Below, piece by piece: positions 1-6,274 of a DNA stretch of 16,286 nt. The translations under genes were made by a program, and so were the position numbers. The stretch is from positions 1 through 16,286 of the forward strand of contig JADZAD010000028.1 of assembly GCA_020852775.1 (NCBI GenBank), given 5' to 3'. Every line of letters begins with the position of its first letter. The stretch's first letter is position 1. The DNA comes from Anaerolineae bacterium (GTDB taxonomy: Bacteria; Chloroflexota; Anaerolineae; Aggregatilineales; UBA3940). The notes below the pieces were generated by a model that was given only the letters and a program-made list of their open reading frames with translations, did not search any database and was not told the origin of the DNA.

Positions 1-241
1 CAAAGATCAGCGCGGCGATCGCGAAGAAGACATAGGCGGGGATCAGGAAGCCCCAGTTCTGGCGGTTCATCAGGTAGGCTCCCAGAAAGGCTACCCCGAC
101 GGCCGCCATCACGACGGACCAGATCGCTTCATTCAGCGGAAAGAACTGGTTGACCAGGAATAGGCCTCCAAGCACAATCAGGACGATCCCGCCAACCCAG
201 TTGGCGTCCTGCGAGGGTTTCTTCTCACGCTGCGGCTCCAT
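1..241 (-). CDS. Small multi-spanning membrane protein, LiaI/LiaF-like N-terminal region (partial)
   Basis: The reverse complement reads from an ATG at 241 and stays open for 80 codons to the window edge, so the C-terminus is missing. After a charged head (MEPQREKKPSQD) there are three hydrophobic stretches at about residues 15-33, 41-58 and 63-80, separated by short polar turns. A tryptophan-then-GGIVLIVLGGLFLVNQFF pattern opens the first helix. This resembles the small LiaI/LiaF-type transmembrane domain found in many bacterial envelope-stress and DUF5668-like proteins, but the family call rests on pattern only. A good ribosome binding site (AGGAG, about 5 bases before the ATG) fixes the start. 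Function is unknown; the protein should sit in the cytoplasmic membrane. A perfect hairpin lies just upstream in its leader (261-279). Confidence 0.75.
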   Translation of the reverse strand, partial: MEPQREKKPSQDANWVGGIVLIVLGGLFLVNQFFPLNEAIWSVVMAAVGVAFLGAYLMNRQNWGFLIPAYVFFAIAALIF

Positions 242-260
242 AAAACTCCTCCATTCGCAT

Positions 261-279
261 CCGGCAGAGAGACTGCCGG
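261..279 (-). promoter_or_regulatory. Hairpin in the leader of the membrane-protein gene
   Basis: CCGGCAG (261-267) and CTGCCGG (273-279) form a perfect 7-bp stem with a 5-base loop, about 12 bases before the AGGAG ribosome binding site of the minus-strand gene starting at 241. It could affect translation or mRNA stability. No T-run follows, so it is not a typical terminator. Confidence 0.4.
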
Positions 280-287
280 CAAGGATT

Positions 288-315
288 AGTATCGATTCTA
301 TGGAGTACTACGCAA
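288..315 (-). promoter_or_regulatory. Weak candidate promoter for the membrane-protein gene
   Basis: On the minus strand a TTGCGT -35-like box (310-315) and a GATACT -10-like box (288-293) are 16 bp apart. This would start transcription upstream of the hairpin and the ATG at 241. Both boxes are poor matches, so this is tentative. Confidence 0.25.
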
Positions 316-343
316 AACACCCCGACAGGTTGTGCGCGGGGTG
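313..343 (-). terminator. Second candidate terminator downstream of sufR-sufT
   Basis: Read on the minus strand, CACCCCG (337-343 complement) pairs with CGGGGTG (318-324 complement) across a 12-base loop and is followed at once by TTTTG. This has the shape of a rho-independent terminator. It lies about 80 bases beyond the sufT stop and just before the next minus-strand gene, so it may be a backup to the hairpin at 371-389. Confidence 0.5.
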
Positions 344-360
344 GTGAAAGCCTTACGGTA

Positions 361-389
361 TGAATAGAAGACGGGGCTGAAGCCCCCGT
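361..389 (-). terminator. Candidate terminator of the sufR-sufT unit
   Basis: Positions 371-389 hold a GC-rich hairpin: ACGGGG-C pairs with G-CCCCCGT around a TGAA loop, with one bulged base. On the minus strand it is followed by the T-rich CTTCTATTCA. It lies about 35 bases after the sufT stop, where a terminator is expected. Confidence 0.55.
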
Positions 390-421
390 GGAAACTGCAC
401 AGGCAGGTGTCAGGCGGGGCG

Positions 422-727
422 CTAGAACAGGCCCCAGTCGCCACCTGCCCCTTCCTCCATCATGGACGGATCCCACAGTTCCGTGCCGACTTCGATGGTG
501 GTGGGCAGGCCGGACGCCTGCTCGGCAACAACACGTGTCTGCTCCAGCATCTGAGGCCCGTAAGGGCAGAACGGCGTGGTCAGGATCATAACGAGGTGCA
601 GGCTGTCAGGCTGGACATCCAGCTCACGCACGAGCCCGAGCTCGATAATATTCATCCCGATCTCCGGGTCAATGACCGCGCGCAGCGCTTCACGGATTTC
701 GCTCTCTCTGGTCAATGTTTCGGACAT
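422..727 (-). CDS. sufT: SufT-like MIP18/DUF59-family Fe-S cluster assembly factor
   Basis: A 101-residue protein of the MIP18 (DUF59) family, whose bacterial SufT members help mature or transfer Fe-S clusters to client proteins in the cytoplasm. Visible family marks are the N-terminal helix ending in AVIDPEIGMNI (the D-P-E at residues 20-22), the core strand LTTPFCPY with the conserved cysteine at residue 54, and a C-terminal W-D-P-S-M-M (85-90) followed by a short glycine-rich tail. Length fits the family (about 100 residues). A GAGGAG ribosome binding site lies about 9 bases before the ATG. The gene starts 38 bp after the sufR stop on the same strand, so the two are probably co-transcribed, divergent from sufCBD. 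Family is secure; the exact role is inferred from context. Confidence 0.85.
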   Translation of the reverse strand: MSETLTRESEIREALRAVIDPEIGMNIIELGLVRELDVQPDSLHLVMILTTPFCPYGPQMLEQTRVVAEQASGLPTTIEVGTELWDPSMMEEGAGGDWGLF

Positions 728-765
728 GTTCTGCTCTCCTCGCCGTTCTGTGTGTTCCCGGTCCG

Positions 766-1407
766 TCAGTCTGCGCTTAACGAGCGGGTAAGTGAGATTC
801 TATTTCTGAACCAGGCCACCATGCAACCTTCATCGCCCTGTGACTGGCAGTACTCGCGCACGTTCTCATCACCCAGCACCTTTCGCAGCGCCAGCCGGTC
901 GGCACGGCACAACTCAGGGTGATGCTGCCGGGAGGTATGGTAAGGGCAGAGAAACTCGACAACCTCGGCCTCGTCAGTGTGCCGGTGCTGGACGGTGATC
1001 CCCTGGCTCTCCAGATAACTCGTCAGAAAGACAGCGCGGGCTTCCGGCGGGTGTGCGCCGATGTGTTGGCGCATATCCGCAGCAATCGCCTCGGCGATCT
1101 CGTCAACAACGCGCCCCATCTCTGCACCGGGAACGTAGCGCTTGATCTGTTCAAACAGATGCTCGACGAGATGATGGTAGCGTACCGGGAGCGACGAGTA
1201 AGGCTGTTCGGTAAGCTGAATGACATGGACAGGCCGCCCGACCTGCTGGCGGCGCTCGTCAACACGCACCACTCCTTCCGCCTGCAGGGCGTTCACGTGG
1301 TGCCGGATCGTGATGCCTTTGACCCCTACGAAGCGAGCGATCTCGCTTACCGTAGCCGGGCCAAGCGTCTTCAGTGCTCTGATGACTTCCTGCCGGGTGC
1401 TCTGCAT
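766..1407 (-). CDS. sufR: SufR-like Fe-S-sensing winged-helix repressor
   Basis: A 213-residue transcription regulator. Residues 5-60 form a winged helix-turn-helix of the ArsR/DeoR type (ATVSEIARFVGVKGITIRHH, then a wing near ERRQQVGRP). A long helical middle domain follows. The C-terminal third holds four cysteines at 154, 167, 187 and 195, spaced C-X12-C-X19-C-X7-C. A C-terminal cysteine cluster of this kind binds an Fe-S cluster in SufR, which represses the suf operon when clusters are plentiful. The gene is divergent from sufC, with a symmetric promoter pair between them, as expected for an autoregulated local repressor. The ATG at 1407 has only a weak ribosome binding site, and no better in-frame start lies upstream. 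The regulatory role is inferred from family and position. Confidence 0.85.
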   Translation of the reverse strand: MQSTRQEVIRALKTLGPATVSEIARFVGVKGITIRHHVNALQAEGVVRVDERRQQVGRPVHVIQLTEQPYSSLPVRYHHLVEHLFEQIKRYVPGAEMGRVVDEIAEAIAADMRQHIGAHPPEARAVFLTSYLESQGITVQHRHTDEAEVVEFLCPYHTSRQHHPELCRADRLALRKVLGDENVREYCQSQGDEGCMVAWFRNRISLTRSLSAD

Positions 1408-1454
1408 GCGGCCAACTTGTAGCGACAGAATCCTTGAACTGACGATAATCCGGG

Positions 1455-1483
1455 AGTATAGCGGACGGCTGCTGTGACGTCAA
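1455..1483 (-). promoter_or_regulatory. sigma70-type promoter of sufR-sufT
   Basis: On the minus strand, TTGACG (1478-1483) and TATACT (1455-1460) are separated by exactly 17 bp. Predicted transcription starts near 1448, giving a leader of about 40 nt. The TATACTCCCG decamer is identical to that of the opposing sufC promoter. Confidence 0.75.
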
Positions 1484-1507
1484 TATTTCAGATAACTATC
1501 ATGCTAA

Positions 1508-1536
1508 TTGACACGGAAATGGCGCTACGGTATACT
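1508..1536 (+). promoter_or_regulatory. sigma70-type promoter of sufCBD
   Basis: A perfect TTGACA -35 box (1508-1513) and a TATACT -10 box (1531-1536) are 17 bp apart. Predicted transcription starts near 1543, leaving a leader of about 110 nt before the sufC ATG at 1653. The strength of this match implies the operon relies on a repressor for control. Confidence 0.8.
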
Positions 1537-1544
1537 CCCGTCAA

Positions 1545-1556
1545 GGGTTTAAACCC
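1545..1556. promoter_or_regulatory. Perfect 12-bp palindrome at the predicted sufC transcription start
   Basis: GGGTTTAAACCC is a complete palindrome beginning two bases after the predicted start of transcription. The position would suit an operator that blocks initiation or early elongation. No protein is assigned to it. Confidence 0.45.
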
Positions 1557-1652
1557 GGTTCAAATTGTGACCTGAGAGCAGCTTTACCCTCTGCTCCTGA
1601 CTTTCTCATCATATTCTCAACCGCTATTATGTTCGCAGGAGGACCTGTAAGC

Positions 1653-2429
1653 ATGAGTGTAGCCCTGGAGATCCGTAACCTCCATGTCAGTGTCGAAAAT
1701 AAACCGATCCTGAAGGGGGTCAACCTTACTGTCCGGCAGGGTGAAGTGCACGCGCTGATGGGGCCGAATGGCTCCGGCAAGAGTACGCTGGCCTATACGC
1801 TGATGGGACACCCGGAATATGAAGTCACTGCTGGCCAGATCATTTTCGACGGCCACGACCTGCTCGAAATGGAAGCCGACGAACGCAGCAAGCTGGGCAT
1901 GTTCCTCGCCTTCCAGTACCCGGTGGCGATCCCCGGCGTGACGCTGGCGAACTTCATCCGCCAGTCGATCAACGCGCATCGCAAGGCGAAGAACGAACAC
2001 GACTCCGGCATGCCGATCCCCGAGTTCCGTCGTTTCCTCAAGGAAAAGATGGACATGCTCGACATGGATCATAACTTCGCCGGACGCTACCTCAATGATG
2101 GCTTCTCCGGTGGTGAGAAGAAGCGGGCGGAAATCCTGCAGATGGCCGCGCTGGAGCCGCGCATCGCCGTTCTCGACGAGACCGACTCCGGCCTCGACAT
2201 TGACGCGCTGCGCATCGTCTCCGAGGGCGTGAACCGGCTGTATGGCCCCGACCTTGGCGTGCTGGTCATCACGCACTACCAGCGCATCCTGAATTACATC
2301 AAGCCGCAGCACGTCCACATCATGCTGAACGGGCAGATCGCGGAGAGCGGTGGCCCGGATATGGCGCTGCATCTCGAAGAGCATGGCTACGATTGGCTCC
2401 GCGAGAAGCAGGGTGAAAGCGCTGAATAA
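1653..2429 (+). CDS. sufC: SufC, ABC-type ATPase of the SUF Fe-S cluster assembly complex
   Basis: A 258-residue cytoplasmic ATPase that drives conformational change in the SufB-SufC-SufD scaffold during Fe-S cluster assembly. The whole ABC fold is visible: Walker A GPNGSGKS (37-44), Q-loop at Q88 (FLAFQYP), signature FSGGEKKR (151-158), Walker B IAVLDE (171-176) with the SufC hallmark LDETDSGLDID, and the switch histidine in VITHYQ (208). The start at 1653 is chosen because a strong AGGAGGA ribosome binding site lies at 1637-1643; an ATG eight codons upstream (1629) lacks one. sufB follows after 39 bp, so this is the first gene of a sufC-sufB-sufD operon. The order C-B-D is common outside Enterobacteria. 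Confidence 0.97.
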   Translation: MSVALEIRNLHVSVENKPILKGVNLTVRQGEVHALMGPNGSGKSTLAYTLMGHPEYEVTAGQIIFDGHDLLEMEADERSKLGMFLAFQYPVAIPGVTLANFIRQSINAHRKAKNEHDSGMPIPEFRRFLKEKMDMLDMDHNFAGRYLNDGFSGGEKKRAEILQMAALEPRIAVLDETDSGLDIDALRIVSEGVNRLYGPDLGVLVITHYQRILNYIKPQHVHIMLNGQIAESGGPDMALHLEEHGYDWLREKQGESAE

Positions 2430-2468
2430 GCCACGTTACGCTGGATTGAGTGATAAAAGGATGTTCCG

Positions 2469-3887
2469 ATGACCGACGAATCGATGCAGCTCGATGGCTT
2501 TAATGAGAGTTACGCTGAGAAGTACGGCTTCAGTGTGCCTGAGAACTATGTCTTCAAAGCTAAGAAGGGCTTGAACGCTGACGTAGTGAAGGAAATCTCC
2601 TGGTTGAAGAGCGAGCCGGAGTGGATGACCGATTTCCGCCTGAAGTCGCTGGCGCATTTCGAGGCGCGCCCGATGCCGAACTGGGGCCCCCCCATGCTGC
2701 AGGAGATCGACTTCCAGGATATTTACTACTTCGTCCGCGCCACTGACCGTGAAAGCGCGAACTGGGACGAAGTCCCGGCGGAGATCAAGGAAACCTTCGA
2801 CAAGCTGGGCATCCCCGAAGCTGAACGCAAGTTTCTCGCCGGCGCGGGCGCGCAGTTCGAGTCAGAGGTGGTGTACCACAAGGTACGGGAAGAGCTTTCG
2901 CGGCAGGGAGTGATCTTCCTGAGTATGGATGATGCGCTGCGCGAGCATCCGGATCTCGTCCGGGAATACTTCGGCACGGTCATCCCTTACAACGATAACA
3001 AATTCGCCGCGCTGAACTCGGCGGTCTGGTCGGGTGGCTCATTCATCTACGTCCCGAAGGGCGTCAAGGTCGATATGCCGCTGCAGGCCTACTTTCGCAT
3101 CAATACCCAGAATATGGGCCAGTTCGAGCGGACGCTGATCATCGTCGATGAGGGGGCCTTCGTCCACTACGTCGAGGGCTGCACCGCACCGATCTACAGC
3201 TCGGACAGCCTGCATAGCGCGGTCGTCGAGATCATCGTCAAGGCGGGTGGGCGCTGCCGCTACTCGACTATCCAGAACTGGTCCACGAATGTCTACAACC
3301 TGGTGACCAAGCGCGCGCTGGCCTATCGTGATGCGACGATGGAATGGGTCGATGGTAACCTCGGCTCGAAGCTTACGATGAAGTACCCGGCGGTGCACCT
3401 GATGGAGCCCGGTGCGCATGGGGAAATCCTGAGTATTGCCTTCGCCGGGCGCGGCCAGATCCAGGACGCGGGCGGCAAGGTGGTGCACCATGCGCCGCAC
3501 ACTACCAGCAAGATCACCAGCAAGTCGATCAGCAAGGATGGCGGCCAGGCCAGCTACCGCGGCCTGCTCAAGGTCGATGAGGGCGCGTTTGATACCCGCA
3601 GCAACGTCGTTTGCGATGCCCTGCTGCTGGATGAGCACAGCCGTTCCGACACCTACCCCTACATCGAGATCGAGGACCAGGATGTCACTGTCGGGCATGA
3701 AGCCTCGGTCAGCAAAGTGGGTGAAGACCAGCTCTTCTACCTGATGAGCCGCGGCCTGAGTGAAGAGCAGGCCAGCGCGATGGTGGTCAACGGCTTCATT
3801 GAGCCGCTCGTCAAGGAACTGCCGATGGAGTACGCCATGGAACTGAACCGCCTGATCCAGCTCCAGATGGAAGGCTCGATCGGTTAG
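2469..3887 (+). CDS. sufB: SufB, Fe-S cluster scaffold subunit
   Basis: A 472-residue SufB, full length for the family. SufB forms the SUF scaffold with SufC and SufD and builds the nascent cluster. The core beta-helix carries YVEGCTAP with C238 (equivalent to E. coli Cys254), QNWSTNVYNL (270-279) and the C-terminal GHEASVSKVGEDQLFYLMSRG with H410, then the family ending LPMEYAMELNRL and MEGSIG. The residue aligning with E. coli Cys405 is serine here (S391 in DEHSRSDTYPYIE), as in Gram-positive SufB proteins, so this is a subtype trait rather than a defect. An AAAGGA site lies 7 bases before the ATG. It is followed by a stem-loop (3919-3950) and then sufD. Confidence 0.97.
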   Translation: MTDESMQLDGFNESYAEKYGFSVPENYVFKAKKGLNADVVKEISWLKSEPEWMTDFRLKSLAHFEARPMPNWGPPMLQEIDFQDIYYFVRATDRESANWDEVPAEIKETFDKLGIPEAERKFLAGAGAQFESEVVYHKVREELSRQGVIFLSMDDALREHPDLVREYFGTVIPYNDNKFAALNSAVWSGGSFIYVPKGVKVDMPLQAYFRINTQNMGQFERTLIIVDEGAFVHYVEGCTAPIYSSDSLHSAVVEIIVKAGGRCRYSTIQNWSTNVYNLVTKRALAYRDATMEWVDGNLGSKLTMKYPAVHLMEPGAHGEILSIAFAGRGQIQDAGGKVVHHAPHTTSKITSKSISKDGGQASYRGLLKVDEGAFDTRSNVVCDALLLDEHSRSDTYPYIEIEDQDVTVGHEASVSKVGEDQLFYLMSRGLSEEQASAMVVNGFIEPLVKELPMEYAMELNRLIQLQMEGSIG

Positions 3888-3918
3888 CACAGGAACGGCC
3901 TGATTCTGAACATTGCCG

Positions 3919-3950
3919 GGGGCGACTCCTTTTTACACAGGCGTCGCCCC
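3919..3950 (+). promoter_or_regulatory. Stem-loop between sufB and sufD
   Basis: GGGGCGAC (3919-3926) pairs perfectly with GTCGCCCC (3943-3950) across a 16-base loop holding a T5 run. No T-run follows the stem, so it is probably not a full terminator. It may act as an mRNA stabiliser or partial attenuator setting SufD level relative to SufB. Confidence 0.55.
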
Positions 3951-3974
3951 TGTTACGAACGGAGACAGTAACGA

Positions 3975-5300
3975 GTGATGGCCCAAACCCGAACCTCAAC
4001 CTTCCCGCTTACACGGGACGACGTCATCGCGCTCTCTGAACGGCTGGGTGAACCGGAGTGGATGCGTGAGAAGCGGCTGGCAGCATGGGAACTGGCTGAA
4101 GCTACTGCAATGCCGACCACCAGTGATGAGCCGTGGCGCCGCACCAGCATAGCCCGCCTGAAGTGGAACCAGATGTTTCACCTGCAGGCCCCGAACGGCG
4201 TCTCGATCAGCGACGTACCGGATGCGCTCTACCGCCCCCTGATCGGCGAAGAGCAGGGCGGCCTGCTGGTGTTCGTCAACGGCAAACTGGTCAAGCGTGA
4301 ACTCAACCCGGCACTCGCGGCACAGGGCGTGATCTTCACTGATATGGCCTCCGCCCTGCATGACCACGCCGCGCTGGTGCAGAAGCACTTCATGAACGAG
4401 GCTGTGCCGGTGGGCACGGATAAGTTCTCGGCGCTGCATGGCGCGATGTGGACGCACGGCACCTTCCTGTACGTCCCGGCGAATGTTCACGTTGAACTGC
4501 CGCTGCACAGTGTCGAGTATGCGCCCGGCCATATGACCACCGCGACGCATATCCTCGCCATCCTGGAACCCGGTGCGAGCGCGACCTATCTGCATGAGAG
4601 CGCCTCACCGGAGACCGATGACCTCTCGCTGCATCTTGGCGCGATTGAACTGCTTGTACGGCAGGACGCCGATCTGCGCTTTGTGCGCCTGCAGAACTGG
4701 GATCAGGGGCTGTATAACTTCGAGCACCAGCGCGGGCGCATTGGCCGTGGCGGGCGCCTTGACTGGGTAGCCGGTGAGATGGGCACCCGCCTGAGCAAAG
4801 TCTTCACGACGCTCGAACTGGATGAGGACGACGCCTGGGGGCGGATTTCCGGGCTGTATTTCTACAATAACCAGCAGCACCTTGACATCGATACCCAGCA
4901 GAATCACCACGCGTTGCGGAACACCAGCGACCTGCTCTACAAGGGCGCACTCAAGGATGAGAGCCGCTCCGTGTGGCAGGGCATGATCCTGGTAGACCCC
5001 GGCGCGCAGCAGACGGACGGCTACCAGGTCAACCGCAACCTGCTGCTCGACCGCACCGCACGCGCGGACAGCATCCCGGGGCTGGAGATTCAGGCCGATG
5101 ACGTGCGCTGCACGCATGCCGCCGCGACGGGCAAAGTCGATGAGACCGAGATCTTCTACCTGATGAGCCGCGGCATCCCGCGCGCCGAAGCGACCCGCCT
5201 GATTGTCAAGGGCTTCTTCGACCCGGTGATGCAGCGCATCCCCTTCGAGGAAGTACGCGAACGCCTCGACCAGCTCGTTGAGCGCAAGCTGCTCGGCTGA
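3975..5300 (+). CDS. sufD: SufD, Fe-S cluster scaffold subunit
   Basis: A 441-residue SufD paralogue of SufB, partner in the SufB-SufC-SufD complex. The N-terminal helical part has EPEWMREKRLAAWE; the beta-helix core includes RLQNWDQGLYNFEHQRGR (238-255). The C-terminus holds DDVRCTHAAATGKVDETEIF with H381, matching the conserved histidine of SufD, then FYLMSRGIPRAEA and a helical end. The start is ambiguous: GTG at 3975 or the adjacent ATG at 3978. The GGAGA at 3961-3965 is 9 bases from the GTG and 12 from the ATG, slightly favouring GTG. It is the last gene of the operon, followed within 25 bases by a strong terminator. No sufS or sufU follows. Confidence 0.95.
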   Translation: MMAQTRTSTFPLTRDDVIALSERLGEPEWMREKRLAAWELAEATAMPTTSDEPWRRTSIARLKWNQMFHLQAPNGVSISDVPDALYRPLIGEEQGGLLVFVNGKLVKRELNPALAAQGVIFTDMASALHDHAALVQKHFMNEAVPVGTDKFSALHGAMWTHGTFLYVPANVHVELPLHSVEYAPGHMTTATHILAILEPGASATYLHESASPETDDLSLHLGAIELLVRQDADLRFVRLQNWDQGLYNFEHQRGRIGRGGRLDWVAGEMGTRLSKVFTTLELDEDDAWGRISGLYFYNNQQHLDIDTQQNHHALRNTSDLLYKGALKDESRSVWQGMILVDPGAQQTDGYQVNRNLLLDRTARADSIPGLEIQADDVRCTHAAATGKVDETEIFYLMSRGIPRAEATRLIVKGFFDPVMQRIPFEEVRERLDQLVERKLLG

Positions 5301-5320
5301 GTGAGGATACCTTCGCACAG

Positions 5321-5355
5321 AAAACGGCCCGTGTAATGCGGGCCGTCTTTGTTTG
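5321..5355 (+). terminator. Rho-independent terminator of sufCBD
   Basis: ACGGCCCG (5324-5331) and CGGGCCGT (5339-5346) form a perfect 8-bp stem with a TGTAATG loop, preceded by AAA and followed by CTTTGTTT. It begins 20 bases after the sufD stop. Confidence 0.88.
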
Positions 5356-5357
5356 AG

Positions 5358-5428
5358 GCGATCAGCTACGTCCGTCTGCTGTTCCACCACACTACCGGAG
5401 GTCTCTCCTCTCCGTATTCGCTGATCGC
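5358..5428. repeat. 9-bp inverted repeat in the gap after the suf operon
   Basis: GCGATCAGC (5358-5366) is the exact inverse of GCTGATCGC (5420-5428), with 53 bp between. The interval contains a smaller CGGAG/CTCCG pair (5396-5400, 5410-5414). It may be an operator pair, a structured RNA or chance. No gene was found here. Confidence 0.3.
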
Positions 5429-5462
5429 AGACCGCGCATAGCAGATACACTTTCTACTTCGT

Positions 5463-5468
5463 TATAAT
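5463..5468 (+). promoter_or_regulatory. -10 box of the glycosyltransferase cassette
   Basis: A perfect TATAAT lies 32 bases before the GTG of the methyltransferase. No good -35 box is seen at 16-18 bp spacing, so an activator or an alternative arrangement may be needed. Confidence 0.45.
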
Positions 5469-5500
5469 GTCCCTATGTCCATTCCCCCGGAGCGCCTCCT

Positions 5501-6271
5501 GTGACCTTCATTCGCCGCCCGCTGGGCATGCTTGCCCGTGGATTCCTGCGCCTGTTCCCGCGTGAGCGGGCCGCTGCCGCACTGGGAGGCCTTGCCGCGT
5601 ATTACGCCCGCGCCCTGCCACCCGCAGAGGGCCTGCGCTTCCTGTTTGACCTCGACCGCCGCGTGTACCGGGTCGAGGGCAGGCTGGCGATCCAGTACGG
5701 CGGTGGGGAGCATACCAAGCACCGCCATCTGCGTTACCACGACTTCTTCACCGAGCGCATCCAGGCGACTGACCGGGTGCTCGATATCGGCTGCGGCGGC
5801 GGATCGCTGGCGCATGATGTCGCCGCGCAGACCGGGGCGACAGTCTACGGCATCGACATCAACGAGAAGTCGATCCGCGCCGCCCGGCATCGTTACAGCC
5901 ACCCCGGTGTGACCTTCATCGCCGGAGACGCACTGCACGAGCTGCCTGAGGGTGAACACTTCTCGGTGATCATCCTCTCGAACGTACTCGAGCACATCGA
6001 CGACCGGGTCGGGCTGCTGCGTTCGGTGGTGGGGCGTTACCAGCCGGAGCGCATCCTGATCCGTGTCCCGGCCTATGACCGTGACTGGCGTATCCCGTTG
6101 CAGGACGAACTTGGTAGCGATTACCGCCTCGATCCGACGCATTTCATCGAGTTCCGCCAGCCGGTGTTCCGTGAGGAGATGACCGCCGCCGGGCTGGTGA
6201 TCGACGAACTGATCCCCGTCTGGGGCGAACTGTGGTGCCGCCTCCACCCCGTCCAGGCGGAGCAGGGGTAA
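5501..6271 (+). CDS. Class I SAM-dependent methyltransferase
   Basis: A 256-residue methyltransferase. After an N-terminal helical section, motif I VLDIGCGGG (93-101) binds S-adenosylmethionine, D119 in GIDIN is the acidic residue that contacts the ribose, AGD (141-143) is motif III-like, and SNVLEHIDD (160-168) is the typical post-motif of the Methyltransf_11/23 group. The substrate is not evident; being first in a glycosyltransferase cassette, it may methylate a sugar or lipid carrier, which is inference. The GTG start at 5501 is supported by GGAG at 5489-5492, 8 bases upstream; a nearby ATG at 5475 is out of frame. It ends 3 bp before the next gene. Confidence 0.88.
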   Translation: MTFIRRPLGMLARGFLRLFPRERAAAALGGLAAYYARALPPAEGLRFLFDLDRRVYRVEGRLAIQYGGGEHTKHRHLRYHDFFTERIQATDRVLDIGCGGGSLAHDVAAQTGATVYGIDINEKSIRAARHRYSHPGVTFIAGDALHELPEGEHFSVIILSNVLEHIDDRVGLLRSVVGRYQPERILIRVPAYDRDWRIPLQDELGSDYRLDPTHFIEFRQPVFREEMTAAGLVIDELIPVWGELWCRLHPVQAEQG

Positions 6272-6274
6272 AGC

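Larger units (their letters stand above)
1451..1540. promoter_or_regulatory. Dyad-symmetric divergent control region between sufR and sufC
   Basis: Three pairs of inverted blocks share one centre at 1495.5: GATA/TATC (1491-1494 and 1497-1500), GTCAAT/ATTGAC (1479-1484 and 1507-1512) and CGGGAGTATA/TATACTCCCG (1451-1460 and 1531-1540). The middle pair overlaps the two -35 boxes and the outer pair covers the two -10 boxes. A regulator bound to the symmetric sites could control both arms together; SufR is the obvious candidate, by inference. Confidence 0.7.

Noticed and set aside
1617..2384. Long open frame antisense to sufC
   Set aside because: sufC on the other strand carries all ABC motifs; the antisense frame has no recognisable domain and reflects GC-rich codon bias.
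3639..3641. Serine 391 in SufB where E. coli has Cys405, considered as an inactivating change
   Set aside because: Gram-positive SufB proteins also have serine there, as I recall from the Bacillus sequence; it is a subtype trait.
3039..3890. Open frame antisense to sufB (283 codons)
   Set aside because: Entirely overlapped by sufB with its conserved residues; the composition is that of a shadow frame.
4605..5450. Open frame antisense to sufD running past its terminator
   Set aside because: It would include the sufD terminator hairpin, and it has no family pattern.
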